This document shows positions 1 through 12,905 of a DNA stretch of 64,000 nucleotides, piece after piece (the stretch's first letter is position 1; each line of letters begins with the position of its first letter). The stretch is from the NCBI GenBank assembly GCA_964057225.1, contig OZ059895.1, positions 14,933,001 to 14,997,000 of the forward strand. Reading direction: 5' to 3'. The notes beneath the pieces are model-generated. The model was not told the DNA's origin and did no database searches. It saw only the letters and a program-made list of their open reading frames with translations. The translations under genes were made by a program, and so were the position numbers. The stretch comes from Auanema rhodensis. Taxonomy: Eukaryota; Nematoda; Chromadorea; Rhabditida; Rhabditidae.

Positions 1-1072
1 GCCTATGTAGCAACATTAATTTTTATTAAAATGTTGAAAGTGAAACCGAGACATAGGGGAGAAGGAGGTGTAGGAGGAAGATGAGGAGGAGGAGGAGGAG
101 GAGTATGTATGTGATCGTAGTGGTATTGATATTGCTCGAAAGCAATACATTGGAGTTTTGTTGAGAAAATTGTATTTTTAAAGTTGAGTACAGATAATAT
201 CAAACATCAGCGATGTATTTCTGTACTGATATTATACATTTTTTTTGTGTGCAAAGTACATTAGTTGGGTGGTCAGATTGTCAGATTGGCAAAGTTGCAG
301 AAGCCAGCAACAGCAGCAGCAGCATCAGCAAGAACAGCAACAGCATTCGACAAGGAATAATGGCCCCCATGGAGACAAAACAGAAAAGAAGAGATAGATG
401 GACTTTCATTCACGCTGAAGCTATTACATGAAAGCTTAAAGAAGGCGATGAAGTAGAGAATGAGTAGACCTATGAGCAAAGAAGAGAGTGAGAGAGCAGG
501 GATTGATAGTATGAGAAGGGAGAGAATAAAGAATAATGAACAAAGCCATAGTGTTTCATCTGATACCAAAGACATGTGGCCAGATCGTTTAGACTTTTTT
601 TGTCTTCATGTGCATGGGTCCCAGTAACATGAATGAAAGCAAGGTCAATGAGATTTTCGAAATGAGAGATGCTGAGTTGAGCTGAGTTTCCAATCAGGCG
701 ACATTAGCAGCGGCAGCAGTACCCGCAGCAGCAGCAGCAGCAGTTTGACATCAGTTATTGGATGTAGGTTGATGATAAGTTGGAGAGATAGATGAAAGAT
801 AGAATGTGCGCTATGCTAGGCAGTTACGAGTCAATGCACAACCGTTCATTGCATCTCATCAAGCTGAAATGACTTTCAGCTATTTTCACATGAAATTTGA
901 TGCTTCCGACTAAAAGTCATAAAACGTGTAACTTTCACGTAAAAGTGGACAATCTGCTGTGTAAGTAGCTGTTTAAAGCGACAAACACAGACAAACGAGG
1001 CAGAAAGAGGTAGGGTTGGAGGAAAAGAAAGACATCTCGATATACATATATCCATATAGTTATGTATATAGT

Positions 1073-1103
<31 letters not shown>

Positions 1104-3342
1104 TATGTGGTCAAAGACATAACCTACAATCTACCCTGGAATGTTTGACTTGAGAATGAGCCAAACTCTATGAATTTGATTTCCTGTTGCCATTCCGTTC
1201 AGCCATAATTGCACAAGCTAAGGTCAAAGGAAGAAGAAGGAGGAACAGACAAAGAGAGAGAGAAAGAGAGAGAGAAAGCAAAATTGGAAGAAATTTTAAG
1301 ATTTTTATGAAATTTATGTGTATTTGATGATATACATATTACTTGAAAGAGAACAAGAGAGAAAGTGGAGAGCGTTGGAGGAGGTACATGGCACATATGG
1401 AGCCAAAAGAAAACTTTGAAGGAGAAGAGCAGCAACAGAAGAGCTCGGAATGAGCATAATAAGCTGGGAATAGATGTATCAAATAGAATTGGAAACTTTA
1501 ATAGGTTCAAAATGCTTTTAAGTACGAGACAAGCACGTGTTACAGGAGCTATGTTAAGCTGAAATGTGGCTGAATAAGGTGTTGAAAGGAAATTGAATGA
1601 AAACAGAAAGAAAAGAAAATAACGAAAAGAGAGGGGAAGAGAGAGAGAGAGAGGAATGACATGCGATACGCTGATATGATAATTGAGTTGGAAAAGTGTT
1701 GATGCGATGATGTTACAGCTAAACATCCGGAAATATGAGGAAAAAGCTGAGAAGAAAAGAAAGATGAACGAGATTATTAGGAAAACTAGACAAGGTAGAA
1801 TGATTGGGATGGGAATTGGATGATGGGAATTGGTTTCAGAAAGTGCACTCACATCGGATAATAAGGTGATGAAGATGAACTATGAACTTGAAGCTTAACA
1901 GAGGTAAAGGGGGTTCATATAGTTTATCTAGAAAGTCCAAAAGGTCAATATAAGATAAATTTGCATGTAAGTAGAGGATAAGAGAGAGGGAGAGAGAGAG
2001 AGAGAGATAGAGAGAAAAGAGGGAGAGTAAGTGAGTGACTGAGTGAATGAATGAGTGAGTAAGTGACTGAAGCTCGTGTTGAAGTGATTGAATGAATAGG
2101 GAAAATGCTTTAAATTGTTTAAAATGAAGTTTGTTCTTTGTATGTTTCAAAAAAAAATATATGTTTCTGATATATTCGTTCTTTTAATGAGTACGTTCAT
2201 GAAATAAACGAAAATTGGCTTGGATTAGCTTCAGAAGCTGAATAAATAGAGAAGAAGGATGTTTCGAAGCTGGTTGAGGAACAGCGACGAGAACATAGAA
2301 GAGAGGGAGAGAGCAAAGAAGGAATAAACAAACAAGAAATACATGTAATATGGCATCAGTTCCAATTTTTTGAACAAAAAAAAGGAGGAAAAGTTTGAAA
2401 AAGGAGACAAAGAATAAGATGAAACTGAGGTGATGATGTCGTCAAGAGCAAGAAGGGGGGGGGGGAGGTGGGGGTTAGTGGCTAGAGTGAAATAAGAAGA
2501 AGAAGAATAAGAAGATGATGATTATTATAAAAAAAAAACAAAAAAAAAGAGAAAAAAGAAAAACCCACGTATTGCTGGTAAAGTCGAGAATGTTATAAAC
2601 AGCATTCGGATTTTCACAGGAGCATTGTGGTGAATCTTTTTGAGATTGTTCACAAATGAGTATTCCATCAATACATCGTTTAGAATAATATAAATGTTCA
2701 TATGGTTTCATTTGCATATAAACATAATAGAAACAGCTAGCACAAGCTAACGAATAGAAGTCAGTTGGTGATAGATCAGATAGCCCTGATAGACGACAGG
2801 ACATCTTCGGTCTGTTGTCTATCTATCTGCCTATCGTCTTTGTCGTCGTCGTTGTCGTCGTTGTATGTTTCGTCTTCTGTTCGTAATAATTAGCTTGTTG
2901 AAGTATAAGAATAGTTTAGATAACACTTACTAGATATATATATATCTCTTTCTATATATAGTTAAGACGAAAGTGAGAACAGTATAATGGAAATAGCGTT
3001 CGTCGTCTATTATCTCACTTGATCTTTACGTAATAGTTGTCTCGTAGTCGTCGTAGTGATGTAGTTAGGCTATGAGTGAGTGTCTGTGTATGTGTGTGAA
3101 TATGTGGTTGTGGCTGTGTATATGATGTGTTTCAAGGGGTCCCTGAAATTTTTGACTTCTTTACACGCCAGAAAGGATTTATGCGAAAAACAGTTGAAGC
3201 AGATTTTGAATAACAATAGATGGTGAAGCATATATAGTTTAGTTAGTTAAAGATGGCATAGATCTAGATATGTATATACATATATAGTATATAATGAGTC
3301 GATTAGTAGTACTCATTAGAATTGAGATGGTCAAAAAAAAAT

Positions 3343-3362
3343 AAAGAGAGAGAGAGAGAAAG

Positions 3363-3405
<43 letters not shown>

Positions 3406-3406
3406 T
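3343..3406. repeat. GA microsatellite
   Basis: Interrupted GA dinucleotide tract with occasional AAGA and GATA units. No coding role is visible. Confidence 0.9.
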
Positions 3407-4766
3407 GTATGACATAGACACAATAAGTATAATCTATATGTATATAATCTATAATAAATAAAATAATTAAAATATAACATTATAAAAACATAATTTAAAT
3501 ACAATATGCTGGATGGTAAGCAAGAGCATGGAGAGAGGCGGCGGAAATGAGGAAGAAGAGACAACGACGATGCATGGTTAAGCTGCCAAGTTTAAACAAA
3601 ACAATCAGCTAACTCAGCAAAATAACGGAATTCTAAAGGTAGATACAATTTATGGTGAAAAAATTGAAAATTGTTGAAGTGTTGAACGGTTAAGTATGAA
3701 TGTGGGATGGAAGAGAAGGAGGGACACGACAGGAGGGTTGATGGACATGTCCAAGTTCAGGATGGGCTATTGCTTGCTGGTGGTGTGAAGGTCAACATGT
3801 TCTTATTTCAAAAGAATATACAAAGCTAAATGTGGTGGAAAGTTGAAACATGAAGCACATTGGATAATAGAAAGACAGCTCAGGACAAAAGACTACAGGA
3901 TTAGGTAAGTAGGATGAATGAAAGAGAGAGAGAGGGAAAGAACAACGACGACGAAGCAAAAAAAGCTAAGCGGAAATAGATAGTTGATATGCTAGAAATT
4001 TGAAAAATGAATTAGAAGAGAAGGATTAGCAGATAACAGATGTACTTTACTGTTCAGTTCTCTGACAGAAGCCCGGGGCTAGTGTCTTGTGTGGGTATGT
4101 ATGTGTGTGGCTAGGGGGAGGGAGCTCCTGGCCCAAGCGGACGGGGGCGACGACACGTGGCCACGCCTCCTTCTTTCGTCGGAATGATCAGACAAGCTTC
4201 TGGGAGTGAGTGAGTGAGTGAATGCTGGAGGGAGAGAGAGAGAGAAGGAGGGAGGGGAGGAGAAAGGAGTAGAAAAAAGAAAAAAGTAAAGAAATGGGAA
4301 TGTAAAGAGGGAGAGAATACGAGAGAAAGAGAGAGTAATAAGTTTGGGGGGATAAGATAGGCAGAGAGAAAGAGAAAGAGCATGAGTTGAGGAGTTGCAG
4401 TTGTGAAGAATAGAAAAAGATGAGGAAGATGAGATGTATGAAGAAGAAAAAGTGAGAAGAGAAAAGAACGAACTGATGAGAAAGGGAGTGAAACGTAAAG
4501 AGAGAGAGAGAGAGAGAGAGAATAGTTATGCCTGGAGGCTACTGCACAATCATTTAAATGAACCATATGTGGCTTGAGGGCAATAAATGCGGATGTGATT
4601 TAGGAAGTAACATAATTCTGAATATTACTCAAATTCTTTTCAAGTTTTTTATTTTCTGCGTTCAGGTCACAACGTCTGACTTGCTGCAAATGACATCTAG
4701 CATCAAGCAGTCAAACCGAATTAAACAGCATATTAGATTATTTTCAGTTGTTGTCTACGTGAAATC

Positions 4767-4788
4767 CACGTGCCACGTGGGCCACGTG
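4767..4788. promoter_or_regulatory. Three clustered CACGTG E-boxes
   Basis: CACGTG occurs at 4767-4772, 4774-4779 and 4783-4788, so three palindromic E-box/G-box cores lie within 22 bases. CACGTG is the core bound by bHLH and bHLH-ZIP factors. Regulatory use is inferred only from the clustering; no neighbouring gene is close enough to name a target. Confidence 0.35.
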
Positions 4789-5295
4789 CATTCATTTCTA
4801 TTGCTCATTTTGAGTACGAACGTAGTCCGTTTCGGTTGCATTTTATGGAGGTCGCATTTACCCATCTTTCCATCAACGTCACACCATATTGTTTGGACGA
4901 TTTCAGGAATAATCAATGCTATATTGATCAGATAGCACAATATTATTTCATCCATTTCAACAATTTTCATTTTTTTTCACATCAAATGTGAAAAAAATGT
5001 GTTTTATGAACTCTTCTCACTCAAGAGTTATAACTCAAAAAGATGAAAAAGTTATGTCAAAATATGACAATACATGAGACTACTTTTCTACTGCGAAGCT
5101 CAACATTTTCTGAATTCAGCGTGTCAAATGAATTAGGACTCTTTAAATTCTTCATTATTCTTAAAGTCTTAACTGGTTTTAATGAAACATACAATAAAAA
5201 ATTAATGACGTTTGTATAATACAAATTGAATTGCAGAAAAATCTTTCCGAATCAAAAAGAACCACAAAGCTAATGAAAAGGGGAAGGGGAAGATA

Positions 5296-5296
5296 A

Positions 5297-5345
<49 letters not shown>

Positions 5346-5429
5346 ATGAGAGAGAAAGAGAGAGAATGAGAGAGAGAATGAGAGAGAAAGAGAGAGAATG
5401 AGAGAGAAAGAGAGAGAGAGAGAGAATTT
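5296..5429. repeat. Long interrupted GA microsatellite
   Basis: About 130 bases of GA dinucleotides broken by regularly spaced AAAG and AATG units, which suggests higher-order duplication of a GAGAGAAAG/GAGAGAATG unit. Reading it in frame gives only a spurious Ser-Leu protein on the minus strand. Confidence 0.9.
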
Positions 5430-5707
5430 GCAATAGAGACCTACGATACCAGAGCAAAACATTTATACCGTGAAAACAAATACCATCGTAAAATCATCAA
5501 AACCTATGAGTGAAATGAATAGAATTAAATAAATATATGTGAACATTATAATTATATATTATAATCATAAATATATATAGAGATAGAAAGATATTGAGGG
5601 GATAAAATGAACTTAAAAGGTTATAATCTACAAGAATTTCGAGAGAAAAGACAGAAGAAAAACATTATAATCGGTCAAATATGAAAGACATTAGATCTCT
5701 TTCTTTT

Positions 5708-5715
5708 CTCTCTCT

Positions 5716-5760
<45 letters not shown>
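5708..5760. repeat. CT microsatellite
   Basis: Nearly pure CT dinucleotide tract. It lies about 280 bases after a GA tract, so the purine-rich strand switches here. Confidence 0.9.
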
Positions 5761-5764
<4 letters not shown>

Positions 5765-8495
5765 GACCTTTTTAAAGTAATTTTTATATTTTTTTAAATG
5801 AAAAAATATAATAACGTACAGGTTAATGATTCAGAAACATCCCTATACATACCCACACACGCAGAAAACATAGACACACAATCATGTATGTACATATACA
5901 TACATACATACATATCGTATACGATGTGTCTAGTATAAAAAAAATATTTTTTTTGTTGTTTATAGTGTGATCAACAACTTTTTTTTCCATTTTTTAAAAA
6001 AAAAATTAAACGAGGGGGGGCTGTAAGTTATTGAGTCACTTGTCTCTGATGCCTAAGAGATGATGAGAAGGTAGCTTTTGAAGTCTCAAATCCTTTTTTA
6101 TGGAATATTGTCACTTTAAAACTTTAAATATTTCAAGTTTTAGTTAAAATATTAATATTATATAGTTATATAGTTATATATATAACTAATATTAATTATA
6201 TAAGTATGTTGTTAGTATAATAATTGATTAAACAATTAATTATAATTGATAATTCGTTTATAGTTAATAAAAATTATTGAAAACGTAGTTTAATATGTTG
6301 TTTTGGCATTTAGCTATATAGTTTTTAGTTTAATATACTTATTAGTATAATATATATATATATATATATAGTTTAGCATATTTATAAATAGATTTTTCTG
6401 TTTTAAAGAATTATATAACAAAATTGAATTGTTATTTTTCAGTTTCATGTATTTCAACATTTTTTTATACATTTTATGGCAGAATGATTGTAACTTTTCA
6501 GAGCATTTTATATGAAATTTAAAGTTTTTGAAACAAAGAATTTCGGTATTTCTGTGCTAAAACACAGAGAGACATTTGAATTTCTTGGTAAATTGTATGG
6601 TTTAATGTTTCAAGGAATTTTATGACTAGATTTAGTAAAAAAATACAGCAATTAGCAATTTTGATATTATATGTTGAAGATCCCAATGGGGCGGTAGAAC
6701 TTTTGGTTGTTTTTCTTCTTTTTTCTTTTTTTTTCATAAAAGGAACAAATTACTTGGAAGTGCATGGTATCAGGGCATTGTTTAATGGGCTTCTTAACTC
6801 AGATTTCATGAGAATAATCACCTCTGGGAATACAGTAAAGAGGTTCGAAATGCAAACAGCTGAATCAAGCTTATCAACTTTTTAAAGCAACAATTATTCC
6901 CAAAGGACGAACGAATGCATTTGATGGTTTTGTTGTTTTTTTTTCTCTATCCTATACTTATCTAAAGAAATAAGAAACAGAATCGTTTACTTTATTAAAT
7001 TTTTTAATTTCATTTTTCAAAAAAGAAATTTGCTTCAGTCTGAGCATAAATTATATATTATATTTTATAAAATTTGAAATGAATGAGAAGATGTAGACGA
7101 CGATGATGATGATGACGACGATTATAGTGATGATATTAGATAATGTATTCATTCTTTTAGTTAATAAAAACAGTATTATATATAATTTGTGTTCAATAAG
7201 AGAAATTATGCAATATTTTGATTATTTCAGTCTATTTTTAGAAGTTATATAGTTCAAATTACTAAGTTCTTGAACAGCTATATTGATAAAATAAATTATA
7301 GGTAAGTTTGGCCAAAAGATTTTAATAAACAGAACGAATTTCACAAATTTTTTAATATACATCGTATGAGAAAAGTGAAACTAAGATAATGTGCAGACTC
7401 TGAAAAAAAGGAAGGCAATTTGAGTTATTTTTGTACAAATGTGCAAGGAAGACGGTTAGGCGCTCGGTGATCAAACGGGAAAATCTGAACATTATTCTCT
7501 TTTAAGTCACTGAAATGACGAGAAAAACAACTGCAATCCGCACTTTTATATATAAAATGTCCGCCATGAGCGAAATATAAATGAAAATAAGAAGGTTGCG
7601 CATCGCAAAAAAGGAGTTATGATTTTCCAAAAAATGCAGTCGGCTGACGATCCATTCGTGACAAAACTTCATCATGAGCCTCGACGAAATGCTTATGTTT
7701 TCTTGTAAAAGAAACATATATTCAGATAATAAAATAGATTTTTTACATGCATGGGGACATTTTGTATTATTAGGTAAAACAAAAACTGAAGCATTTTGAG
7801 TAATGTATTGCAAGTTAGCGGTTGATCTATAAAATTGATCAGGTGAAGCTCGTTTTCAAGCATATTTGATAATATTATATATACGCTCGCTCATTCATGA
7901 AGTCATTGAGCAGCTTTAACGATTTTCCTTGTATTTTTCGAAAATTTATTGCATTCGTATTTGAAAAGTTTAGTAATTGAAGGAGAAAAGAAGAATGGCC
8001 CATAGTTTTTCAAACCCATTAGTGATCGTTACGATTATACTAATAAACATATGATAGGGAACATTGCTTTCTTTTTCTCCTTTTCATATCAGCAACATAT
8101 TTTCATCACAGTTTACTATTATGAATCATATTACCTTCTGTTATATTAAGCGTATTATTTAAAATGTTGTGGAAATTGCGTGTGCAGCTATTTTCCATAT
8201 TTATTAATAATTTAACCGCCTAATATTACGTATTTTCGTTTATAATGTTTTTCTAATTGTATTTTTTTTAATAATTAAGTTTCTTTTATATTTTTTTAAA
8301 AATTAAATTGATTGTTATCTTTCATCACGTGAAAGAGTAGTGAAAACACTAAGGTGAATGTTCGGACAATTGTCATGCTGAATGAAACGCGCCCTAATGC
8401 GAATGACCTACTGTTTGGGGTCATGCTTGCATCCTTCTGATTTGCTTTCTCTTTTTTCTTTATGTTCATAAGGTTAAAGCTTTTTTTTTAGAATT

Positions 8496-11400
8496 ATGTC
8501 GGGTAATTCGAATGCAAGAAGCTACATAGATGATGTGTGGACTGATTTAGAAGTTGGACTACTCGCTATATACAGCAGAGAGCACATGAGCCCAAGTAGA
8601 TATATGGAACTCTATACGTGAGTACTGAGCATTCTGCTCAATTATAAAGCAATATTGGTATACATATATGGTTTTAGACATGTCTTCAATTTTTGTACCA
8701 CTTCTTCTGCTAGTACTACCGCTATGAACACATTAAAAAAAGGAAACTTTCATGCAGAACGGCGGGAGCAGCAACATTCTGATTTCATGGGATCAGAACT
8801 TTATGACAGATTAAAAATATATGTAACTAAATATGTCACCGACGTATTTAAGGTATTTGATGTCTATTCATGTTTATTTTAAATTGAATAATTTTAAGAG
8901 AGGAAGTGAATTAAATGGCGAAGGTTTGTTGAGATTCTACACAAAAGAATGGTCAGAGTTCAGGTTTTCATCTAAGGTTTTGTTGAATATGTGTGCTTGT
9001 TTATAAACATTTTAACTTTAGGTTGTAGATGGAATTTTCGCTTATATTAATAGACATTGGATCAAAAGAGAAGTTGAAGAAGGAAATAGAGACATATTTC
9101 GTTGCTATACGGTTTTTTTTTTCATTTTAAAATTATTTTTATTGATATCTTAATTAGCTTACTCTTGCTATTTGGAAGCAACATCTATTTTTGACACTAA
9201 AAGATAGAATCGTTGATGCTGCTCTCGAGCAGATATACAGAGAACGGTCTGGTCAACCTATTCCTAATCAATTAATCAAGGGTGTAGTGGATTCATATGG
9301 TAATTTTCAAGTTTTCAAATTTTGCTATATTTTTTGTTGTTCTAGTTGAGTTGGGAATTGAAAATGATCTTAGCGATGCTGATTTCCTTACTGGTGGAGC
9401 TCCCAAAGTACCTGATAGTGAAGAAGGAAGATTAACTGTGTATAAGGTTATTTTATTGTTTTCACTTTATATTATTTAAAGATTTTTTCAGACCAAATTC
9501 GAAGTAAAATTCTTGCAAGCAACTCGAGATTTTTATGCCCAAGAAGCTTCGCAACATTTCCAAGAAGAAAGACCAGATCAAATCGTAGCATATATGAAAA
9601 AGGTTATTTTTTTTTTTTGGTTAATGTTTCACCTTTCTGTTAAGGTTGAGAATAGATTGCTCGAAGAGGAGCAGCGTTGCAATTTATACTTACATCAGTC
9701 TACACAGAATAAGCTTGCTAAATGTTTAGAAAAGGTTTGCTTTATCGATTTGTAACGGTTATGAGTTTTTTGTTTTGAAATTTTAGGTTTTAATTGAAAG
9801 TCATTTGGATGCGTTCAAGTATGAGTTCCCTATTCTTCTTGAAAACAGACGAGATTCAGATTTAGCAAGAATGTACAAAGTAAAATAACAAATATTTTTA
9901 TAATAATTGTTATTTATATCTTTTCTTACAGTTATGCGATCGTGTAGATAATGGTTTGAATGATTTACGGTTGTCTCTGGAACAACATATTGCTAAAGAG
10001 GGATTGAATGCAATTTCTCAAGTTGCTGATGCAGCATCTTCCGTGAGTGTCTGAAACTTTATGATTTTAATGATTATATTATTGTAGGATGCGAAATTGT
10101 ATATATCTACTATTTTGCATGTCCATAAGAGATATGTTGATCTTGTAAGTCATGCTTTCAAAAATGAACCCGGCTTTATTCAAGCTCTTGATAAGGTAAT
10201 TCATCTATTTGCGAAAGAATATAATTCTTTGTGCTTCTAGGCTGCAACCACATTTATCAATAAGAATGCTGTTACCACAAAGGATTGTCCCAACGGAATG
10301 AATGTAAACTCGAATAAAAGTCCTGAATTATTGGCAAAGTGAGTGTTTACTTATTTATTTTCTTAATTGCTATTGTTATCAGATATTGTGATCAGCTTTT
10401 GCGTAAAAGTAGCAAGATGCCAGATGAAATGGAGCTTGAAACTATGCTTGTTGATGTGGTATTTTTATTTTATTTTGTAAACAGGAATTTTAAATTCGTT
10501 TCAGATGGTTGTTTTCAAATATATCGAAGACAAAGATATTTTCTCCAAGTTTTATACAAAGATGTTCAGTAAAAGGTATAACATGACGATCATGTGATAT
10601 TATAATATTTTCTTTCGATAGATTGATAAATGAGATATCAGCAAGTGAAGATGCTGAAATGAGTTTAATTAATAAGCTTAAGCAATCGTGTGGTTTTGAA
10701 TACACTAACCGCATGTCTAAGATGATAAGTGACATTCAACTTAGTAAGGTATCAGTTTCCTTGTTCTGAAATAAACAGTAAACTAATGATCTTAAAGACC
10801 ACTTGTATGGATTTCCGCTGCTCGATGACCGGTGTTGAGCATTTAGATCTTAATATACTTATTTTGAGGTATGATATTTACCAAGTATTTTTAATTTTCC
10901 AATACCTTATAGCACTGGTTCTTGGCCTACTATGAATCCAACATCTTTTCTACTACCTCAGAAACTAAATCAATCAATGGAAGAGTTTAAAAAGTTTTAT
11001 GACGGAAAGCATAATGGCAGAAAACTAACTTGGGTTTGTACTTAGAGCTATAGATTTAATTTAAATATTATATTTTTCAAGATCCTTTCTGTCTCACGCG
11101 GAGAATTATCATGCTCAGCCTTTGGAGCCAAAAAGATTTTCACAGTATGTTGATTTGTTTTAATTTATAGCTCTCGTTCAATGTTTTTTAGTGCACAACG
11201 GCCCAAATGGCAGTTTTAATGTTATTTAATGAATCACTCGAATATACAGTTGGTGCTCTAGTCAAACACTTAAACATGGATCGTAAAGCCCTCTCCATCA
11301 CTTTAAATTCTTTGACAAAGGTAAGATATTCCTTCTATATTAACTTGGTAAAAGGCAAAAATATTTCAGACCGATATTTTGAAAGGATGCGAACCTGGAA

Positions 11401-11895
11401 CAAATACAGATTATGAAGACGATCGGGTAGTCTCACTTAATATGGGTTATACTAACAAAAAAATAAAGGTATCTCTCTATTAACTGAGAATAGTGTGCAT
11501 GTTATTTTCACTTTCAGGTCGATATATCCAAATTCGCTATGCGTGTTGATACCAAGCAAGAAAATGAACAAGTTCAAAAGACTGTAGATGAAGATAGGAA
11601 GAGTATAATTTGCGTAAGTTTAACTGATGTTACTCCAGATATTCTTCAATTATGGTTTAGGCGTGCATTGTCCGTATTATGAAGACGAGAAAGACATTAG
11701 TTCATCAGCAGTTAATGACTGAGGTTTTACCTTTTCATAGTTGCTTTTAATGTTTTTTTTCAGGTTTTGCAACAGCTCTCAGTTAGGTTTAAACCTAAGG
11801 TCGAGCTTGTTAAGCGATGTATCGGACAAATGATCGAGAAGGAATACATGCGCAGAAGTGATGGACAACGTGATGTCTACGAATATATCTCATAA
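8496..11895 (+). CDS. cul-1: Cullin-1, SCF ubiquitin ligase scaffold
   Basis: Cullin-1 holds SKP1/F-box adaptors at its N-terminus and the RBX1 RING protein at its C-terminus. I model 23 exons (8496-8617, 8678-8852, 8899-8976, 9022-9111, 9158-9299, 9346-9446, 9492-9602, 9645-9734, 9787-9879, 9932-10042, 10088-10195, 10241-10338, 10383-10458, 10505-10575, 10622-10748, 10798-10868, 10913-11033, 11082-11144, 11192-11320, 11370-11468, 11518-11613, 11661-11723, 11764-11895). They give 788 aa, close to human CUL1 (776). CUL1-type N-terminal motifs are visible (SRYMELYTHVFNFCT, LLEEEQRCNLYLHQST), followed by the cullin homology region (VVFKYIEDKD, CGFEYTNRM). The winged-helix NEDD8 site reads CIVRIMKTRK, with the acceptor lysine near residue 732. 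A T-rich acceptor lies five bases before the ATG, fitting trans-splicing. CUL1 fits much better than CUL2-CUL4. Confidence 0.95.
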
Positions 11896-12255
11896 ACTTG
11901 CAATATTAATTAATTTATCGAGTTTAAGCTTTTAATGCGGTTTTTAATATGTGAACGGTTATGCTCATTGTACAATCAGTTTGGCAATGTGTGAATCTCT
12001 TATTCAAGGAAAGCTATTCCTCACCATAGTACCTTTCCACATAGCAAATTTGTTTTGAACGCATGATTTTCATCCTGACCGGTGTTTTTTTTATATTTTT
12101 TTCTGTTATATCAAATAATTTGTATATTTTAAGCCTAAAAGCATTGTATGTGCACGACATGATATAACATAATATTGTAATCAATATTTATATATTCTCG
12201 GCGGTTATGTCATACCAAAAATTACCGTTAGCTTCTAATTATTGTATGATCAGTT

Positions 12256-12289
<34 letters not shown>

Positions 12290-12905
12290 TATAAACATGT
12301 TGGACTATCTTCTGCTTCAATTGTACTTTTTTATCTCGTTCTATTTCCTAGTAGCTTGCACCGCATCTGGCCATGTGGTACATCTGCTGACCCCAAAGGA
12401 AGTATTCTGATCAACAATTCTACATCTGTTCCCGTTTATTTTGATTTTTTTTGGCCCTACAATCAAATTTTTTTGATAATTTGTATCATTTCATGAGCTA
12501 GATGTATATCGCATAATCATTATTCATTTTAGTTTTACGTGTACTGTTCCTTTCGAACTTAATGTCATCTGTGTGTGTGTGTGTTCTACTACTGTGACTT
12601 ATGAAAATTTTGAATTTATTCATCTTTTTTTTATTGAAATACATATATGCAAGCAGTGTCTATATTTCTGATACTTTATTTCATTTTTTATGATTTAAAA
12701 GTGTAAATCTTTATTTTGAGATTGCTGTCATTACACTGCCTTCACGTATATTTCACGTCATTTTCGTTTCGAACAGTTGCGCGTCCCGGTTGTGTTCGGC
12801 AGCAGAGCAATGTTGCACTATTTAAAATATCGGAATAAGACCTATTCAATTGTTCTTGCTTCGTTTTAATTATTTTTTACGTAAATTTATGCAACAATCT
12901 TCAGA
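11896..12905. other. Intergenic, cul-1 3' flank and GT25 5' flank
   Basis: AT-rich, with a TA run near 12257-12295 and short open frames that look spurious. Two TTCACGT boxes (12741-12747 and 12752-12758) lie about 150 bases before the next start codon. Confidence 0.6.
12741..12758. promoter_or_regulatory. Paired TTCACGT boxes, 11 bp apart
   Basis: TTCACGT starts at 12741 and again at 12752, upstream of the galactosyltransferase start at 12906. The same arrangement recurs at 19632-19652 and 43125-43146. A regulatory role is inferred from recurrence and spacing only. Confidence 0.3.

Larger units (their letters stand above)
1..8495. other. Gene-poor region with GA-rich microsatellites
   Basis: I found no coding region here that I trust. 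Open frames are short, low in complexity (Ser/Leu runs read from GA/CT tracts, Arg/Glu runs on the opposite strand) and match no family I know. The stretch holds trinucleotide runs (GGA near 83-104, CAG near 308-345 and 725-743), TA runs (near 1067-1100 and 6353-6372), many GA tracts, one CT tract (5708-5760) and a cluster of three CACGTG boxes (4767-4788). From about 6000 on it turns AT-rich and loses the GA tracts. It could be intergenic DNA upstream of cul-1 or intronic DNA of a gene whose exons lie outside the window. Confidence 0.6.

Noticed and set aside
4558-4991. Overlapping open frames on both strands (125, 73 and 71 codons)
   Set aside because: No splice support, no family similarity, and overlapping frames on both strands suggest chance.
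5179-5462. Minus-strand Ser/Leu open frames over the GA tract
   Set aside because: They are reading frames of a dinucleotide repeat with no family similarity; the same applies to frames at 3239-3564, 4111-4566, 33276-33729 and 62147-62398.
8496-11895. Assignment as cullin-3
   Set aside because: N-terminal and C-terminal motifs match CUL1 (SRYMELYTHVFNFCT and CIVRIMKTRK contexts) and not CUL3, which lacks the YMELYTHV segment.
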